A DNA stretch of 49,052 nt from contig BFEA01000194.1 in assembly GCA_003427395.1 (NCBI GenBank), positions 1,889,811-1,938,862 on the forward strand. The letters run 5' to 3'. Below the pieces are notes generated by a model, which worked only from the letters and a program-made list of their open reading frames with translations, ran no database searches and was not told the DNA's origin. The position numbers and the translations under genes were made by a program. Source of the stretch: Chara braunii. Taxonomy: Eukaryota; Streptophyta; Charophyceae; Charales; Characeae. The first letter of the stretch is position 1. Every line of letters starts with the position of its first letter. Of this stretch, positions 28,751 through 39,630 are shown piece after piece.

Positions 28751-30017
28751 TGGCCTTGGAACACACTTCCCCTCTATGGGTGGTGCCGGCGGCCTACAAT
28801 AATCCCAAGCGCTGCGCCTACGCGCGAGCCCGGCGAGCCCATAACTTTTAGACGCTGGGGCGGCGAGACGTCGCGCACAGGGCTCTGATATAAAACTGTG
28901 CGGCCGCAGGCCAATCCTACGCCAACCACTGATGCCAATCATACGTGGTAACCACGGCTCCGGCCTCGCGATATTGAATGGCTGAAGGAACACGTCGCGA
29001 GGGGCTACCCCTCACGGTATTGAACGGCTGAAGGACACGCCGTTCGGCCCTCGCGACATTCCCGCCTTTCAGGTGGAGTGTCCCGCCGGCCAAAGTAAAT
29101 AGGCTCTATGCGAGGGGAGATTCCCCCCCTTCAGGGCCTAGGGTTTGGGGTGTCCTGGACAAGGACCTTGAATCCCGGCCCAGGACCAACGTCCGACTAA
29201 AAAAAGCCCCAAGATGCAAGTCGGCAGAAGGGAGGGTCTTCCCTGTTTCTCAATCCCAACTTTCACGCGGAAGATAACATGGCCTCTTAGGCTTCCCGAG
29301 CACTCATCGTACATATATCGACGCATACATACAAAAGGGGGATAGAGTTGTGACGATCACTTCTCACAGGCACAGTGGGACTCCTCACAACCATGTATAC
29401 GTATATGGAGTCGTAGGCAGTCCAAATCCTAAAATTCGAATCACAAGACATACCCGCAATCACACCAAGAATCGAACGACAAAGCACACACTACACGGAG
29501 TCAACCCCAATCATTCTCTATGCTCATACCCCTTTCGCTTTAGCCATGCAAGCCCCAACCGCCGGTCCCACCAACCTCAATTAAATACTCAGTATCTTTG
29601 TTAAATGACCATTCAATAAAAGTCCGGGTGAAACCCTTAACAAACAGTAAAACCACCAGGGCTAAAGCCTTTTAGGTTGGGTATGGAGGGTGAGTTGGGA
29701 TTGAGTCGAAGACCGACGAGTCGACAACCGATCTGTTATCAGTGATAACAGAAGACGATCCTCAAGGGATCAAGTTGAATCTAGTCGTGATCTTGAATCG
29801 AACGATCAAAACGACCTGTAACATATGACAGACCAATCCCCAAGTTGAGATCATGAGTGTATGAAGAATACAACTCCATAACATATTCTCACTCAAATCC
29901 TCCTAGCTAGCTAAGCCTGAATCTACCTTGAGGCGGTGCTCAAAGCAAAGGCAGACCCTGGTTAAATCTCCCCTATTCAGGATGGATTGCCAAAATTGCC
30001 ACCTGTCAAAATATAAC
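28751..30017. other. 5' LTR segment matching 6642-7900, with hairpin cluster
   Basis: Counterpart of the left segment with the TATAAAA word (28886) and hairpins at 29733-29751 (CTGTTATC/GATAACAG, loop agt) and about 29757-29771 (GATCC/GGATC). Nothing coding is supported. Confidence 0.6.
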
Positions 30018-30668
30018 CTAACTCCTCCAAATCCAGAAAATTTCGGCAGCACTTCCCGTAGGGAAAGTGCCTTTCCAGAATTTATATAAGCTCAAACATT
30101 ACACGCAGGAGTAATCTATGACTCTTTGAACATCAAGTTTTGTCTAACTCTCTAAATTGATAAAAATTTGGGCAGCACCCCTTTTAGAATTGGGGATTTC
30201 CCAGATTAAAATTGAGTTCGGCCCCCAACCTTGAGTCCAATTTAGACAAAATTTGACGAACCCCTTAGTTTCGCAACAATTTCGGCAGCACTCCCCCTAG
30301 AAAAGTGCTCTCCAAAAATTTATACAAAGCCAAGTTTAGAACCTGAGGCTAATTCTGACATCCCAAAGCCCAATTTTATCCAACTCTCAAAATTAGCAAA
30401 AATTTGGGCAACACTCCCTCTAAAAATGGAGACTTTCCAGATTTTTACTAAGTCAGATACAACGAAAAGACAAGATGAACTTTGACAAGTCAAAATTTGT
30501 CTTGACGAAAAGACAAGCTGAACTTTGACAATTCAAAATTTGTCTTGACGAAAAGACAAGCTGAAATTTGACAAGTCAAAATTTGTCTAACTCCTCGAAT
30601 CTGTAGAAATTTCGGGAGCGCTTCCCGTAGAGAAAGTAGCTTACCAGAATTTGTACAGGTCCAAGTGT
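30018..30668. repeat. ~120-bp tandem repeats (right LTR)
   Basis: Five units as in the left LTR but without the LINE. In unit 1 the centre forms GCACTTCCC/GGGaAAGTGC with loop gta, where the left copy has one weaker pair. Units are otherwise in the same order. Confidence 0.8.
30461..30588. repeat. 43-bp unit in three tandem copies
   Basis: Units start at 30461, 30504 and 30547, each with acgaaaagacaagctgaa and caaaatttgtct. The left LTR has one unit (10375-10416), so the expansion is specific to the right copy. Confidence 0.92.
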
Positions 30669-30949
30669 AGTAGCGAGCCTCAGAGAATGCAAAAATTGAT
30701 CTAAGTAAAATAAAGTCAGCTCAGAAAATGCAGAAATTGACCTAACTCCTATCGCTCTAGCATGTGGTGAGCCTCTAAAGCAACTACCTATTAATTTAAA
30801 ACCGAGACCAAGTAGTAACCTCACTCAGCCACATGCAGGTCAAACCATAAAGGTAAGTACGCTCACCATCCCCAAGCCAATCTGAGCAAGCAATAGTTCA
30901 TGATCTTTCAGTGAGTTATCCCCTCATACCCAACTTACATAAGGTATAG

Positions 30950-31492
30950 GTCAGAACTTACAGAGCGCACCCAACTTAGCCAGGCCTAAAGTCAGAATAC
31001 CTAAACTTATAGAGCGTTCTGACTTGGCCAGGTATACACAAACAGAGGGCACAACTACTTCTCTCTTCTTTGGGCGTATGGCTAGACCGCTCTAGCCGCC
31101 CTGAACTGTTTAAATAGCCAATTTATATATACCTCACTGAACTTAGTCTTCAAAGGGGGCATAAGGCTGAGCCGCTCAACTTAGAACATTGCTCAGCCTG
31201 CCCAAGTTTACCTTCAATTATACCTTTTAGTTATACTCTCTTCAGTTATAATAAGCTATAGTCAGGCTACCTAAACTTATAGAGCGGCCTGACCAGCCTG
31301 TTCATAATAGCATAGTAATATAATATAGCCAGAGTTATATCCATTGGGTTCCAACATGTGCGAGTCTCCCCAAACTTATGGGGACATCCTAGCCTCCAGA
31401 GCTTCAGGCTACCTAAGCTTATAGAGCGGCCTGAGGCTCCATGCATACCAAAAATAAACAAAGCGTTGGGCTTCCCCAAACTTAAGGGGACT
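30950..31492. repeat. Stem-loop array, shorter version (right LTR)
   Basis: Holds the counterparts of the left units GTCAGAA/TTCTGAC (near 30992), GGCTGAGC/GCTCAGCC, GTCAGGC/GCCTGAC (31261-31293), CCCC/GGGG (aaacttat), GAGCTTCAGGC/GCCTGAGGCTC and the last CCCC/GGGG. Five units present on the left are deleted at 31364-31365. The first hairpin has lost its left arm here (tcagaacttacagagcg). Confidence 0.88.
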
Positions 31493-32679
31493 TCCCAGCC
31501 TTAATGACCCAGTCAATCTACACACAATGCTGCCTTTCTTTCATCCTTCCCCAGATGCAACCCATTTCATTCGCAATCTGCTTTTAGGCAATCAACAAAC
31601 TGAAACTGAGATTTGTCCACTCATTCTTTTATTTCAGTCTGACTTATGTCCTGAACGTCAAGATCAAACCCAAATACAGGATCCACACAATACTCTCAGT
31701 CAAACGTAGAGAGATGTACAAGTAGGGGTTATAGTTGGGTTTATAGAGGGAGTCAATGGATTACCATTCGATTCCCTGCCTCCAGGACTCTCCCCGAGTC
31801 CCGGCAGAGCTCCCGCCATCGGTGGGGCGACCTCCCACAAGACCTTTGCGCGGGTTATGGGCCACACGCCCGCCTGCCGCCTTCCTCTCAGAACCAAAGG
31901 ACCAGACTTAGAGTAGGAAGGACAGGATGAGAAGGAGTAAGACACTCAATTAGAAAGATACACTCAGACTTGCGTGAGAGGGCCTTGATTCCTTCAGCGC
32001 CTGAGGGCCCCGCAATGGCGGCCACCGCAGTAGCTCGGCCGACTTGTAGTCCAATCGCTGAGTCTAACTCCCCTGACGAACCCTCAACTCACTGCCACAA
32101 CCTCCTTTGCCCGACCCCCGCTGCCTCCGCAACCTGTAACAACTTTTAGGAGCACTGGTAACACACAGTGGCGGCCTGCAACAGCCGCACATATACACCC
32201 AGCAGTCGTCGTAGCCGCGTCGCTCAGAGTACACAGCGTTTACTATCAACGCACAACCAGCCCGCCGCAATGAGTAGCGGTAGGCCCGTGGCATGCAGCA
32301 ATGCAGAGCAGCACACAGCAGCCAATCACAGTCACCAGTGCCCGCGGATACCACTCTTATAAGACGACAATTTTGTAGTCTGCCCAACCTACAAGCTGCT
32401 AGCACAGCAACCCGCCGCCAATCCCTGGGCTCGTTCCCTTCCAGCCCACACCAGCTCTCGCCCCACAGTTGAACCCCTGCTGTTTCTATCTCCCCGGTGC
32501 TAGCCTCACACTGTCATGGTCAGGTAGGCGGGCGCCACACAGTCAACAGGCACCCCTCTGATACAACGGCCAGGTACGTCGACGCGAAGGGTCCGAACCA
32601 CTATGACGAACAACACCGGTCTGCAATGGCGAGGGCAATGAGCACCGCTCGAAAGCAGACTCGCAATGAATAACGATGT
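31493..32679. other. 5' LTR segment without genes
   Basis: Matches 11708-12889. Short open frames on both strands are not conserved as coding between the copies. I see no motif worth naming. Confidence 0.5.
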
Positions 32680-34900
32680 GCCCCGCCCCCTTTTTACCTG
32701 CAATCATCCCGGGGGCATACCAGCCGTAGTAATCCCCGCCGATGGTTAAGTCCTCGACTCACTGCCCTTGGCCTCAGCACGCTCCTCGCCTCGCTGGCCC
32801 ATCCCCTCCCTGCCTCCTCGATCCCTGCGGCAGGCGAAGTGGATGGCTGCTCCGCTAAAATACGGCCAACGTACTGCTCTCCATCTTGCGGCAACTACCC
32901 TGCAGCTCCCGCCGGCTGGGCAGGCCGACCCGCATGAACGTTCCCCCGAAATCCGAGCAGGTACATCCCCACTCCGAAGTCCTTCTCCCTGCCCGTTGCA
33001 CTCGATTCGTAGCGCCCCAGACCTGATCCCCAAACCGTGGGTTTGACCTCGTCAGTCGGTTCGCAGCCCCTTAAAACCCCGGACCCGCATCTTCCCTCGC
33101 CAACATTGGTCGAGAGGCAACCGCCTCCTGACCATCCTCCCCTCACTTCGTTCCCAGCCCCGTACACGCCCCTTTCTCCTTCGCCCCCTACTCCGCCAAC
33201 TCACGCGTCGGGCCGTCCTCACCAAATCGGCTCGCCTTAGCCCATAGCCCCCGATCTACTCTCTCCCCCACCCGTTCCTACTCGGAGTCACAGGCACTCT
33301 GTTCTTGGCCGCGCCCGACCTCCTCCTCCCGCCATCGCTGTGTTGGCGTCAACCTAAGCCCCGCAACACACTTCCTCGGTCGCCCCGCAGCGCTCGGCAA
33401 TCCCGCCGCCGTTGAAACACTCCCCCGAGAAAAGGAAGAAAAAACAGAAACCGGTCGGCAACTATCTACAAGTACTCTCTCATCCCTACTCCTCAGTCCG
33501 ACACCTACCAATTCGTGGCTCAGCCAAAGTCGCCGCCCCCCCTGGCAGGCGGCCGGCAGGCTAACCCGACGGCCCGTTCCCTTTCTACCCCTTTTTCGCA
33601 CGCACCCTGCCTTGCCCGGCGTCCAGGTTCACCCCCAGTTTTCCATACTTCGCCCCTGTTGCCCTGTACGTACCCGGTGTGACCCGCGTCCTGGTTCGTT
33701 CTGGGCCCTTGCCCCCCGTCCTCGCCGCGACCATCCAGACCTCCTCCTCCCCTTTTCTTTTTTGTATCGTTCCAATCTTGACGGATGTCCCGACGGACTT
33801 CGGCCCCTATCTCCTGCCCTTTATGCGCCCGCCTACCCCCGTATCACGTCCGGGTTCATCCCCGGATTCACGACCATCGACCCCACGCAACGGCCCTGGG
33901 GGTCCCTCCTGTATCACTCCAACTTTTACGGGCATCGCGCAGGACTTTCGCCGCGTCAGCACCCCCGCGGCCCCTGCATTCCGCGTGCACCCGGCCCGTC
34001 TTCGATCCCGGGTTCCTTCCCCGACCCTCTTCCTATATCACTCCTACTTAAGGGTCAGGCAAATCCTCCTGGCGTAGCGGAAAAAGATCTCCCCCGTAGC
34101 GATTCCTTCCTATTCCACTACTCCTACACGAACCCGGCCTCCTTTTGGGGCCTAGTTCGGGGGCCCACCGGCCTCCACCCCAGCGTCAACTCGGGCCCGC
34201 CCTCTCACCCGTTTGACCCTTTCCGGTCCGGGTTCACGCAGATCTCCTCCGCCTTACTCATATTCCCTCCCAAGGAGATCTGCCACTGTCATACCCCACT
34301 CGCCCCACTCTTTCCGCGTGAACCTGGCCCGTCCTTCCGGGCTATTCATGAGAACCTTTGCATAGGGGCCAGGCAAATCACCTCGATATTGTTTCCCCCG
34401 ATCTCCCCTGTAGCCGCGTCAGCAAGTTGGCCAGCCCCGCCCGACTTAACCCCTGCGGGTCTCCTTTTGCCCGTACCCGGCCGGTTTCTCGGTCGGGTTC
34501 ATTCCCGTTTCTCTGATAGACAACCCCTTCTCCCCTACCATGCGGATCTTCTCCGTATCTCCTTCATGCTCCGCGGATTCCCATAAAAATCCTGACCGGG
34601 GTAACGCCCCGTATTGGCCTAAAGGCCCTATGGTCCCTCCTTCGCACGTACTCGGCCCATTTCACGGCTGGATTCATCCCTCGTTTGTGGGTGTTGCCTT
34701 CGCGCGGAGATCATGCTCGTCTTCTCTGTATCGTTCTCCATTTCCATAAATGTCCCGAAGGACCCTTCCTAGTGGCGGGCACCTCGCGGTGCAGCCAGCG
34801 CCTGATCGGGTCCAAAGCAAACCTGTTGGGCTCGATCTCAGGCCTGCCTTCCCATAGTTCATGGTTGTGCTGCTAGGCTAGGCCCATAGGTCCTAGAGGT
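32680..34900. repeat. Pyrimidine-rich degenerate tandem repeats (right LTR)
   Basis: Counterpart of 12890-15130 with the same recurring cgtacccggcc / gggttcat words. The plus-strand open frame 33612-34586 (324 codons) is continuous here. In the left copy a CAG to TAG change at 14461 and a later indel break it. No domain is recognised. Confidence 0.6.
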
Positions 34901-35694
34901 AACCATGGCCCCGCATCCCACCCTCGACCTTCGCGCCCCCATACGAGCGGAAAAAGAAGGTAGTAACATAACTTTGATACAAATAAATCATACACAGATT
35001 GATATATGAGATCCCGCAAAAAAAAAAAAAAAGTGCAGCAATCGGGCGAAAACCGCAGCCTTCATAACTGTAAAAGGCGAAGGGGATAGCCTCATAGGCC
35101 CATCAACCCCTCAAGCCCCGCCGTCGTGCTCCTCCGTTCCTTTCCGCATGCCGGTGGCCTCGATCCCTGTGTTCGCTGTACACCCGTCCGCCTCTGTAAC
35201 CAATAGGGCTAAGCCCAAGCATGTAACCAGCAGGCGCGGTTTCCCATATAAAGCGGTGCCGCGTGGTATTCCGGGCCAAAATACCGCTCTGGCCGTCCTT
35301 TCACCCGACATTCATACCCACGCCCCCTAAATGTCTGCGTTGGCCTACCAGCCTGTGCCCCGGCCGTCCCGTACGCCTCTCGGTGCGCCAATCCTGCCAC
35401 CGTTGCGCGCGCCACCCAAAAACAAGAAAAGAAATAGACTTTTACCCCTAACCAGACCCGTAACATGGTTCGGGCCGGTCGACTGGACCGGCCGCCTACT
35501 TCAACCAAAAAAATGACACGCGCGCCTCAAAATTGCGCGCCCACATACTCCCTACCGGGGCAAGGCAGACCTTTGCCCGCGCGCAGACAACCCTCACATT
35601 TCCCGCACGGGCACTCAAGATCCAGGTTAACCGAGCCTTTCTGTCACTTGCAAAAACCAGGGCGGATACCCTTGTAAGGGTATTCGCGCCGACA
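34901..35694. other. 5' LTR sense-start region
   Basis: Matches 15131-15919, including a poly(A) run at 35018-35032 and the TGTCGGCGCG end. No gene is seen. Confidence 0.55.
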
Positions 35695-36890
35695 GCGTCT
35701 CGAGCACAATTTTGGAGTGGGGGTGACACGCAAAATGGGGGTAAGGGACTACGAGAGGAAGGCGAGTAAAAATTAAGTCTAACGAACTTATGAAATTAAA
35801 TCAAGAAAATTCAGTCGGAGGGAGGGAGAAAGAGTGAAATTTCCAATTGGGGCGAGGAAATGAGAGGGGATTTTCAATGGATGGCGTGGGGTATAAAAAA
35901 AAGCATGCGTAAGACAGTCACGAGGTCTAAATAAAATTCTGAAATTATTTAGGTGTAAATTTCATATTTTTAAGGAAATTGAAGCAAAATTCAACGAATT
36001 TCAAAAATATTCGTAAAAATCAAAAGTTCAGGGAGATGATAGAAGAGGTAGAGATAAGTTGAGAGGAAATTTTTGAATTAAAATAAAAAACTCCTTGACG
36101 TATTTTTGAAATTTCAAAGGCAATCTGAAATAAAAATAAAAAATTAATTCTTAAATTAAGAATTCCGATGAAATTTCATAAAAAATAAGTGATAGCCAAG
36201 TAAAGTAGGTTGAGAGAAATTTTACACTCGAGGAATTACAAGATTAAGATGAATTTCAAACAAAATTCAAAAGAATTTTAAAGGAATTTCAAAAGAATTA
36301 TAGAATTTGGGAATGTTACGGGGGGCAGAAAATATAAATGAAATGATTTCACTCCAAAAGAATTAAATTTGGTAAATTCCAAATTTTATTTCACAAATTT
36401 CTGATGCGACCGATTAGGTGTGATGGTAGAGGGGAGAAAGGGGAATGGAGGGGAGATAGAAGGGGAAGAGAAAGACAAGATCTTTTAGAGAGATCAGTGA
36501 GAGAAAGGGGGGGAGTTAGTAAAGGGGAAGAGATGGACGATACTGCACTCCCGGTCAACCGGGAGCAATGAATGTCCTTCCTCCTTGTCGAGGAAGGTCT
36601 TCTGATCACCCCGATAGGGTCTTCCCCATGTTTCCCCGGGTGGTCGGTGACAATGGCGACTACGAACCAGTTATCCGTGTGGTAACTTTGCAGGAACCTC
36701 AAGCTTCACGTCAGGAAATGCTAAAGGATCGATAGGCCACACGCTCACCGTTTGTAATCATTTCACAAATCAGATAAGATGGCCCGTCGCTAATCTCCCA
36801 CCCGTGGTTTTCAATGCATTGTCGCGCCAGCCAAGGATCCAACTTGGCACGATCAGCTTGGATCAAGAGTGGGGGGCAATCACGCGGGTG
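35695..36890. other. AT-rich flank of the gypsy, no gene seen
   Basis: Starts directly after the LTR. The first 700 bases are A/T-rich with many aaatttc and gaatttc words but no clear repeat unit. From 36400 the plus strand becomes purine-rich. No domain is found in any frame. Confidence 0.6.
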
Positions 36891-38340
36891 GAGGCATTAG
36901 TGTGGGAAGCGCGGATTAGCGGGAGTGGGTAGTGGGAAGAAGGGCAAAAGCGGGGAGTGGGTTGGGAAGGGAAGCGGGAAATGGAGCGCTGGTGGAGGGG
37001 GAATGGGATCAGGGGAGTCAATCAGGAGGGGCGAGCCGTGGTCGAGGTTGGGAGGGTTGGGTAGCGGAATTGGGATTGGGGAATTGGAATCGGGGCAGGA
37101 GGAGGCGAAATCGGAGGTGAGGGAGGAAGTCGGGATCGAAGTTGGGAAGTGCAAGAAGGGGGGAAAGGGGGGGTCGTTGCGTGATGGGGAAAGGGGGGGA
37201 AGTTGCACGATGGGTAGTGGAGGTCGCAGGAGAGTCGGGGCGGGAAGTAGGGATTGAGGAAGGAGAGGCGCGAGGGAAGGGGAACGGGGGGAAGTCGGGG
37301 CTGGGGCATGGTTGGAGAGGAGGGTGGGGGATGGGGATTGGGAGAGGGAAAGGGGAGTATCAAGGTCGCGCGGACATGGCGGGGAGAAGATGAGGATCAC
37401 GGGGCAGCGGGGGAGAAATTGGGGGGGAAAGTCGTGGGGGAGTTGGGGGGAAAGTCCGTGCAGGCCAATGCGGGGGAAAGGGCAATCACACAGCAAGAAG
37501 GGGGAAGAGCGGGGGAGCGAAATTGGATGGGGCGCTGTCCCGGTGGGCACGTGCGCCCAAGGGGGAATTATCGGGGACGGGGGCATATGCGCGCTGGTGT
37601 GCGTGGGAGAGTGGGAAGTGAGGGGGCGAGGTTGGGGTGTTGTTGGTGAGGAAAGGGGGCAGTCGTGATCGGGAGGTGGAGGGATGGGGACGGCGAATCG
37701 GAAGGGAAATCGGCGGGAAAGTGCACAGAGGGTCGGGCAGCAGGGGAGGGAGGATCGCACGCATATGCGTGTGGGGTTAATTGGGATTGGGCGTGGGGGT
37801 TGGTAGAAAGAGGGATCGGAGTTGGAGGGGGATTGGGGGGGGTGAGTCGTGCAGATCAAGCCGCGCGAGTGGGAGTGGGGTTGGGATTGGGGAAGGGGAG
37901 TATCGGGACTGAGCGGGTAGCGGGCTGCGGTGGGAGGGGTTGCGTGGTTGAGGTTGCGAGGGGGGGAAACGGAGTCGGGCGGAAGAGGAAAGCAGGGAGC
38001 GAGGAAGAGCGAAAGAGCGACAGGAAAAAGAGAAGCCAGGGAGGATGTGGGATACCGGAAAAAGTGTGAGATGGTAGGGGTGGGTGCAAAGAGGAGGAGA
38101 TCAGAATTGGGGAAGTCGCACGGGGAGCGGGGGCGGAGGGCGCAAACGGCGAAGGGGGGTGAAGCGGGGGATATTGAGCACAATGAGGGGAAGGAATGAG
38201 AAGGCAGAAGAGGGGAAGCAGAAGCGGGGGGAAGGAAGATGGGATTGGAGGTGGGAGGGAAGGACTCGGGAGAGAGGGAAGCAGGACATCACAGTTGAGA
38301 AGGGGAAAGGGAGAAGTCAGGGAGGAGGTGCACTGGCAGG
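36891..38340. other. 1.4-kb purine-rich block with G-quadruplex motifs
   Basis: The plus strand is dominated by G and A, with few C or T runs. The densest G-runs are GGGG 37401-37404, GGGGG 37409-37413, G7 37421-37427, G5 37436-37440 and G6 37445-37450, which fit the G-quadruplex pattern. The minus strand is therefore open for 428 codons (36897-38183) with Pro/Ser/Phe-rich sequence. I read that as a composition effect, not a gene. Confidence 0.7.
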
Positions 38341-38565
38341 AGGGATGGTGGGGGCCAGCGGGATCGATCGTCCACGTGTCAATGAGCCTTCCTCAGGCTC
38401 ATCTACGGAAATCTTGTTACGCATCTCCTTCCTAAAATTGAGAAGGTTCAATGAACTTCTCCCGACAGCGTCAGTTGAAAGTTGTCGAGGTCGCCGCAAT
38501 CCAAACACTTCACCGGGCAATGCAATCGGCAAGAGCAACGGACAATGGACAAGCCAAAATACAAG

Positions 38566-38760
38566 CTACAGCAGGTCGGCATTGGCGGTCTTTTGGAGAG
38601 CAGAAGCGGCTGGAGTGACGCCTGCGTCGAGGTTACCAAGGAGAAAGGCACCAACTTGGATGGTGGACATATCTAATCGCATTTGTAGGTCAAGCGCAGC
38701 TACAAGGATGAACTTGCAGATGGCTATCCACGATGGCAGGATAGCGAGAAAGGGGGCGGA
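38566..38760 (-). pseudogene. Possible copia RT relic
   Basis: The minus strand reads FILVAALDLQMRLDMSTIQV then GAFLLGNLDA. This resembles the copia RT stretch LALAA..LDLE..QMDV.TAFLNGDLD, with one or two insertions. Only about 40 residues match and no catalytic YxDD is seen nearby, so this is weak. It could equally be a chance match. Confidence 0.25.
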
Positions 38761-38837
38761 GGAAGGGAGCAGAGGTTCGAAACCTGCTCCGATACCAATG
38801 TGGCGCACGTGCAAGGGGGCACGTGTGAGATGGTGAG

Positions 38838-39255
38838 CGAGAAAGAGATGGACACACACGAGAAGCAGCAGTTGAGTGAAGGTCTAGCCCCACTGAATGA
38901 ACGAAGAAGAATGGAATGAACCCACCTCCCGACCTGGGCCTAGGCCGAAGTGATATACCGGCCTAGGTCCACGTACAGGAACAACCTGGTACCGGACTAG
39001 GGGCAGGCCAACAACCTGAAACTGGTCCGGCCTCACTGTCGGGCCGTAGGAGTACCGCTACAGAGAGAGAGATGGACACAAACGAGAAGCAGCAGCTGAG
39101 TGAAGGTCCAGTCCGAACCAAAACCCCCGACCTGGGCCTAGGCCGAAGTGATATATCGGCATAGGTCCAGGTCCGAAATAACCTGGTACTGAACCAGGGT
39201 CAAGTCGACGGCTTGAGACTGGTCCGACCTCACTGTCGGGCGGCAGGAGTACCAC
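38838..39255. repeat. ~220-bp tandem duplication
   Basis: Two units (about 38838 and 39061 onward) share gagatggacacac, gagaagcagcag, gacctgggcctaggccgaag, cctcactgtcgggc and ggagtacc. The first unit has an extra piece near 38890-38930. The second runs into the (CA)n array. Confidence 0.85.
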
Positions 39256-39276
39256 TACACACATACACACACACAA

Positions 39277-39336
<60 letters not shown>

Positions 39337-39350
39337 ACACACACACACAC
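39256..39350. repeat. (CA)n microsatellite
   Basis: Mostly CA units with a few interruptions (caatca near 39273, cacata near 39331). Confidence 0.97.
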
Positions 39351-39464
39351 GTGGGAACTTACCTCGGGCGATTGCGGGCCTCGATAGGGAGGGCAACGGG
39401 CAGCAGACGAGTGTCAGAGACGAAGGGATTTCGCGCAGACACTCAATCTGGAATGCCGAGCAAG

Positions 39465-39630
39465 GGGTCTAGCTCAATTGGTTAGGCACGTAAGTGGCAC
39501 TCAGCAGGTCGTGGGTTCATCCCCACCAATCAAACGGGCACGCTTAATGCCAAACCGACTGAGATAGCTGGTGTGCTCCCTCCTGTCAGTATTGGTAGGG
39601 TCATTGACCATCATGTGTATGTGTGTGTGT
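39465..39630 (+). repeat. tRNA-derived segment, possible SINE head
   Basis: The sequence from 39465 has TAGCTCAATTGGTTAG, a good Pol III A box, and 30 bases on GTGGGTTCATCCCCAC, which is a T-arm and B box with one loop base missing. The 3' side has no acceptor stem match to GGGGTCT, so it is not an intact tRNA. A body of about 100 bases and a (TG)n tail from 39614 follow, as in tRNA-derived SINEs. The family is unknown to me. Confidence 0.4.

Larger units (their letters stand above)
6642..35694 (-). mobile_element. Giant Ty3/gypsy LTR retrotransposon (~29 kb as found)
   Basis: Sense strand is minus. Order along the sense strand: 5' LTR (35694 to 27674), primer binding site (27671 to 27653), gag, protease, RT, RNase H, integrase, an extra Gag-like frame, 2 kb of 3' untranslated DNA, and a truncated 3' LTR (15919 to 6642). 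The domain order RT, RNase H, integrase is that of Ty3/gypsy. The LTRs start TGTCG and the 5' LTR ends CGACA, a perfect 5-bp terminal inverted repeat. In the first 162 bp of shared LTR (6642-6803 against the block starting at 28751) I count 8 differences, 7 of them transitions, so insertion is not very recent. No flanking target duplication is found, as expected if the left end is truncated. Without the LINE insertion the element is about 27 kb, and with the missing LTR end about 28 kb. All coding parts are broken, so this copy is inactive. Confidence 0.8.
27674..35694 (-). repeat. 5' LTR of the giant gypsy (8,021 bp)
   Basis: Bounded by TGTCG..CGACA (sense strand 35694 to 27674). The part 28751-35694 is shared with the left LTR, and 27674-28750 has no left counterpart. 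It lacks the LINE and a 383-bp piece of the stem-loop array. Promoter and polyadenylation signals should be inside, but I cannot place them with confidence. Confidence 0.78.

Noticed and set aside
36897-38183. 428-codon minus-strand frame, Pro/Ser/Phe-rich
   Set aside because: Purine bias of the plus strand removes stop codons from the minus strand. The sequence is low-complexity with no domain and no start context.
39465-39545. Intact tRNA gene
   Set aside because: The acceptor ends do not pair and the T loop lacks a base.
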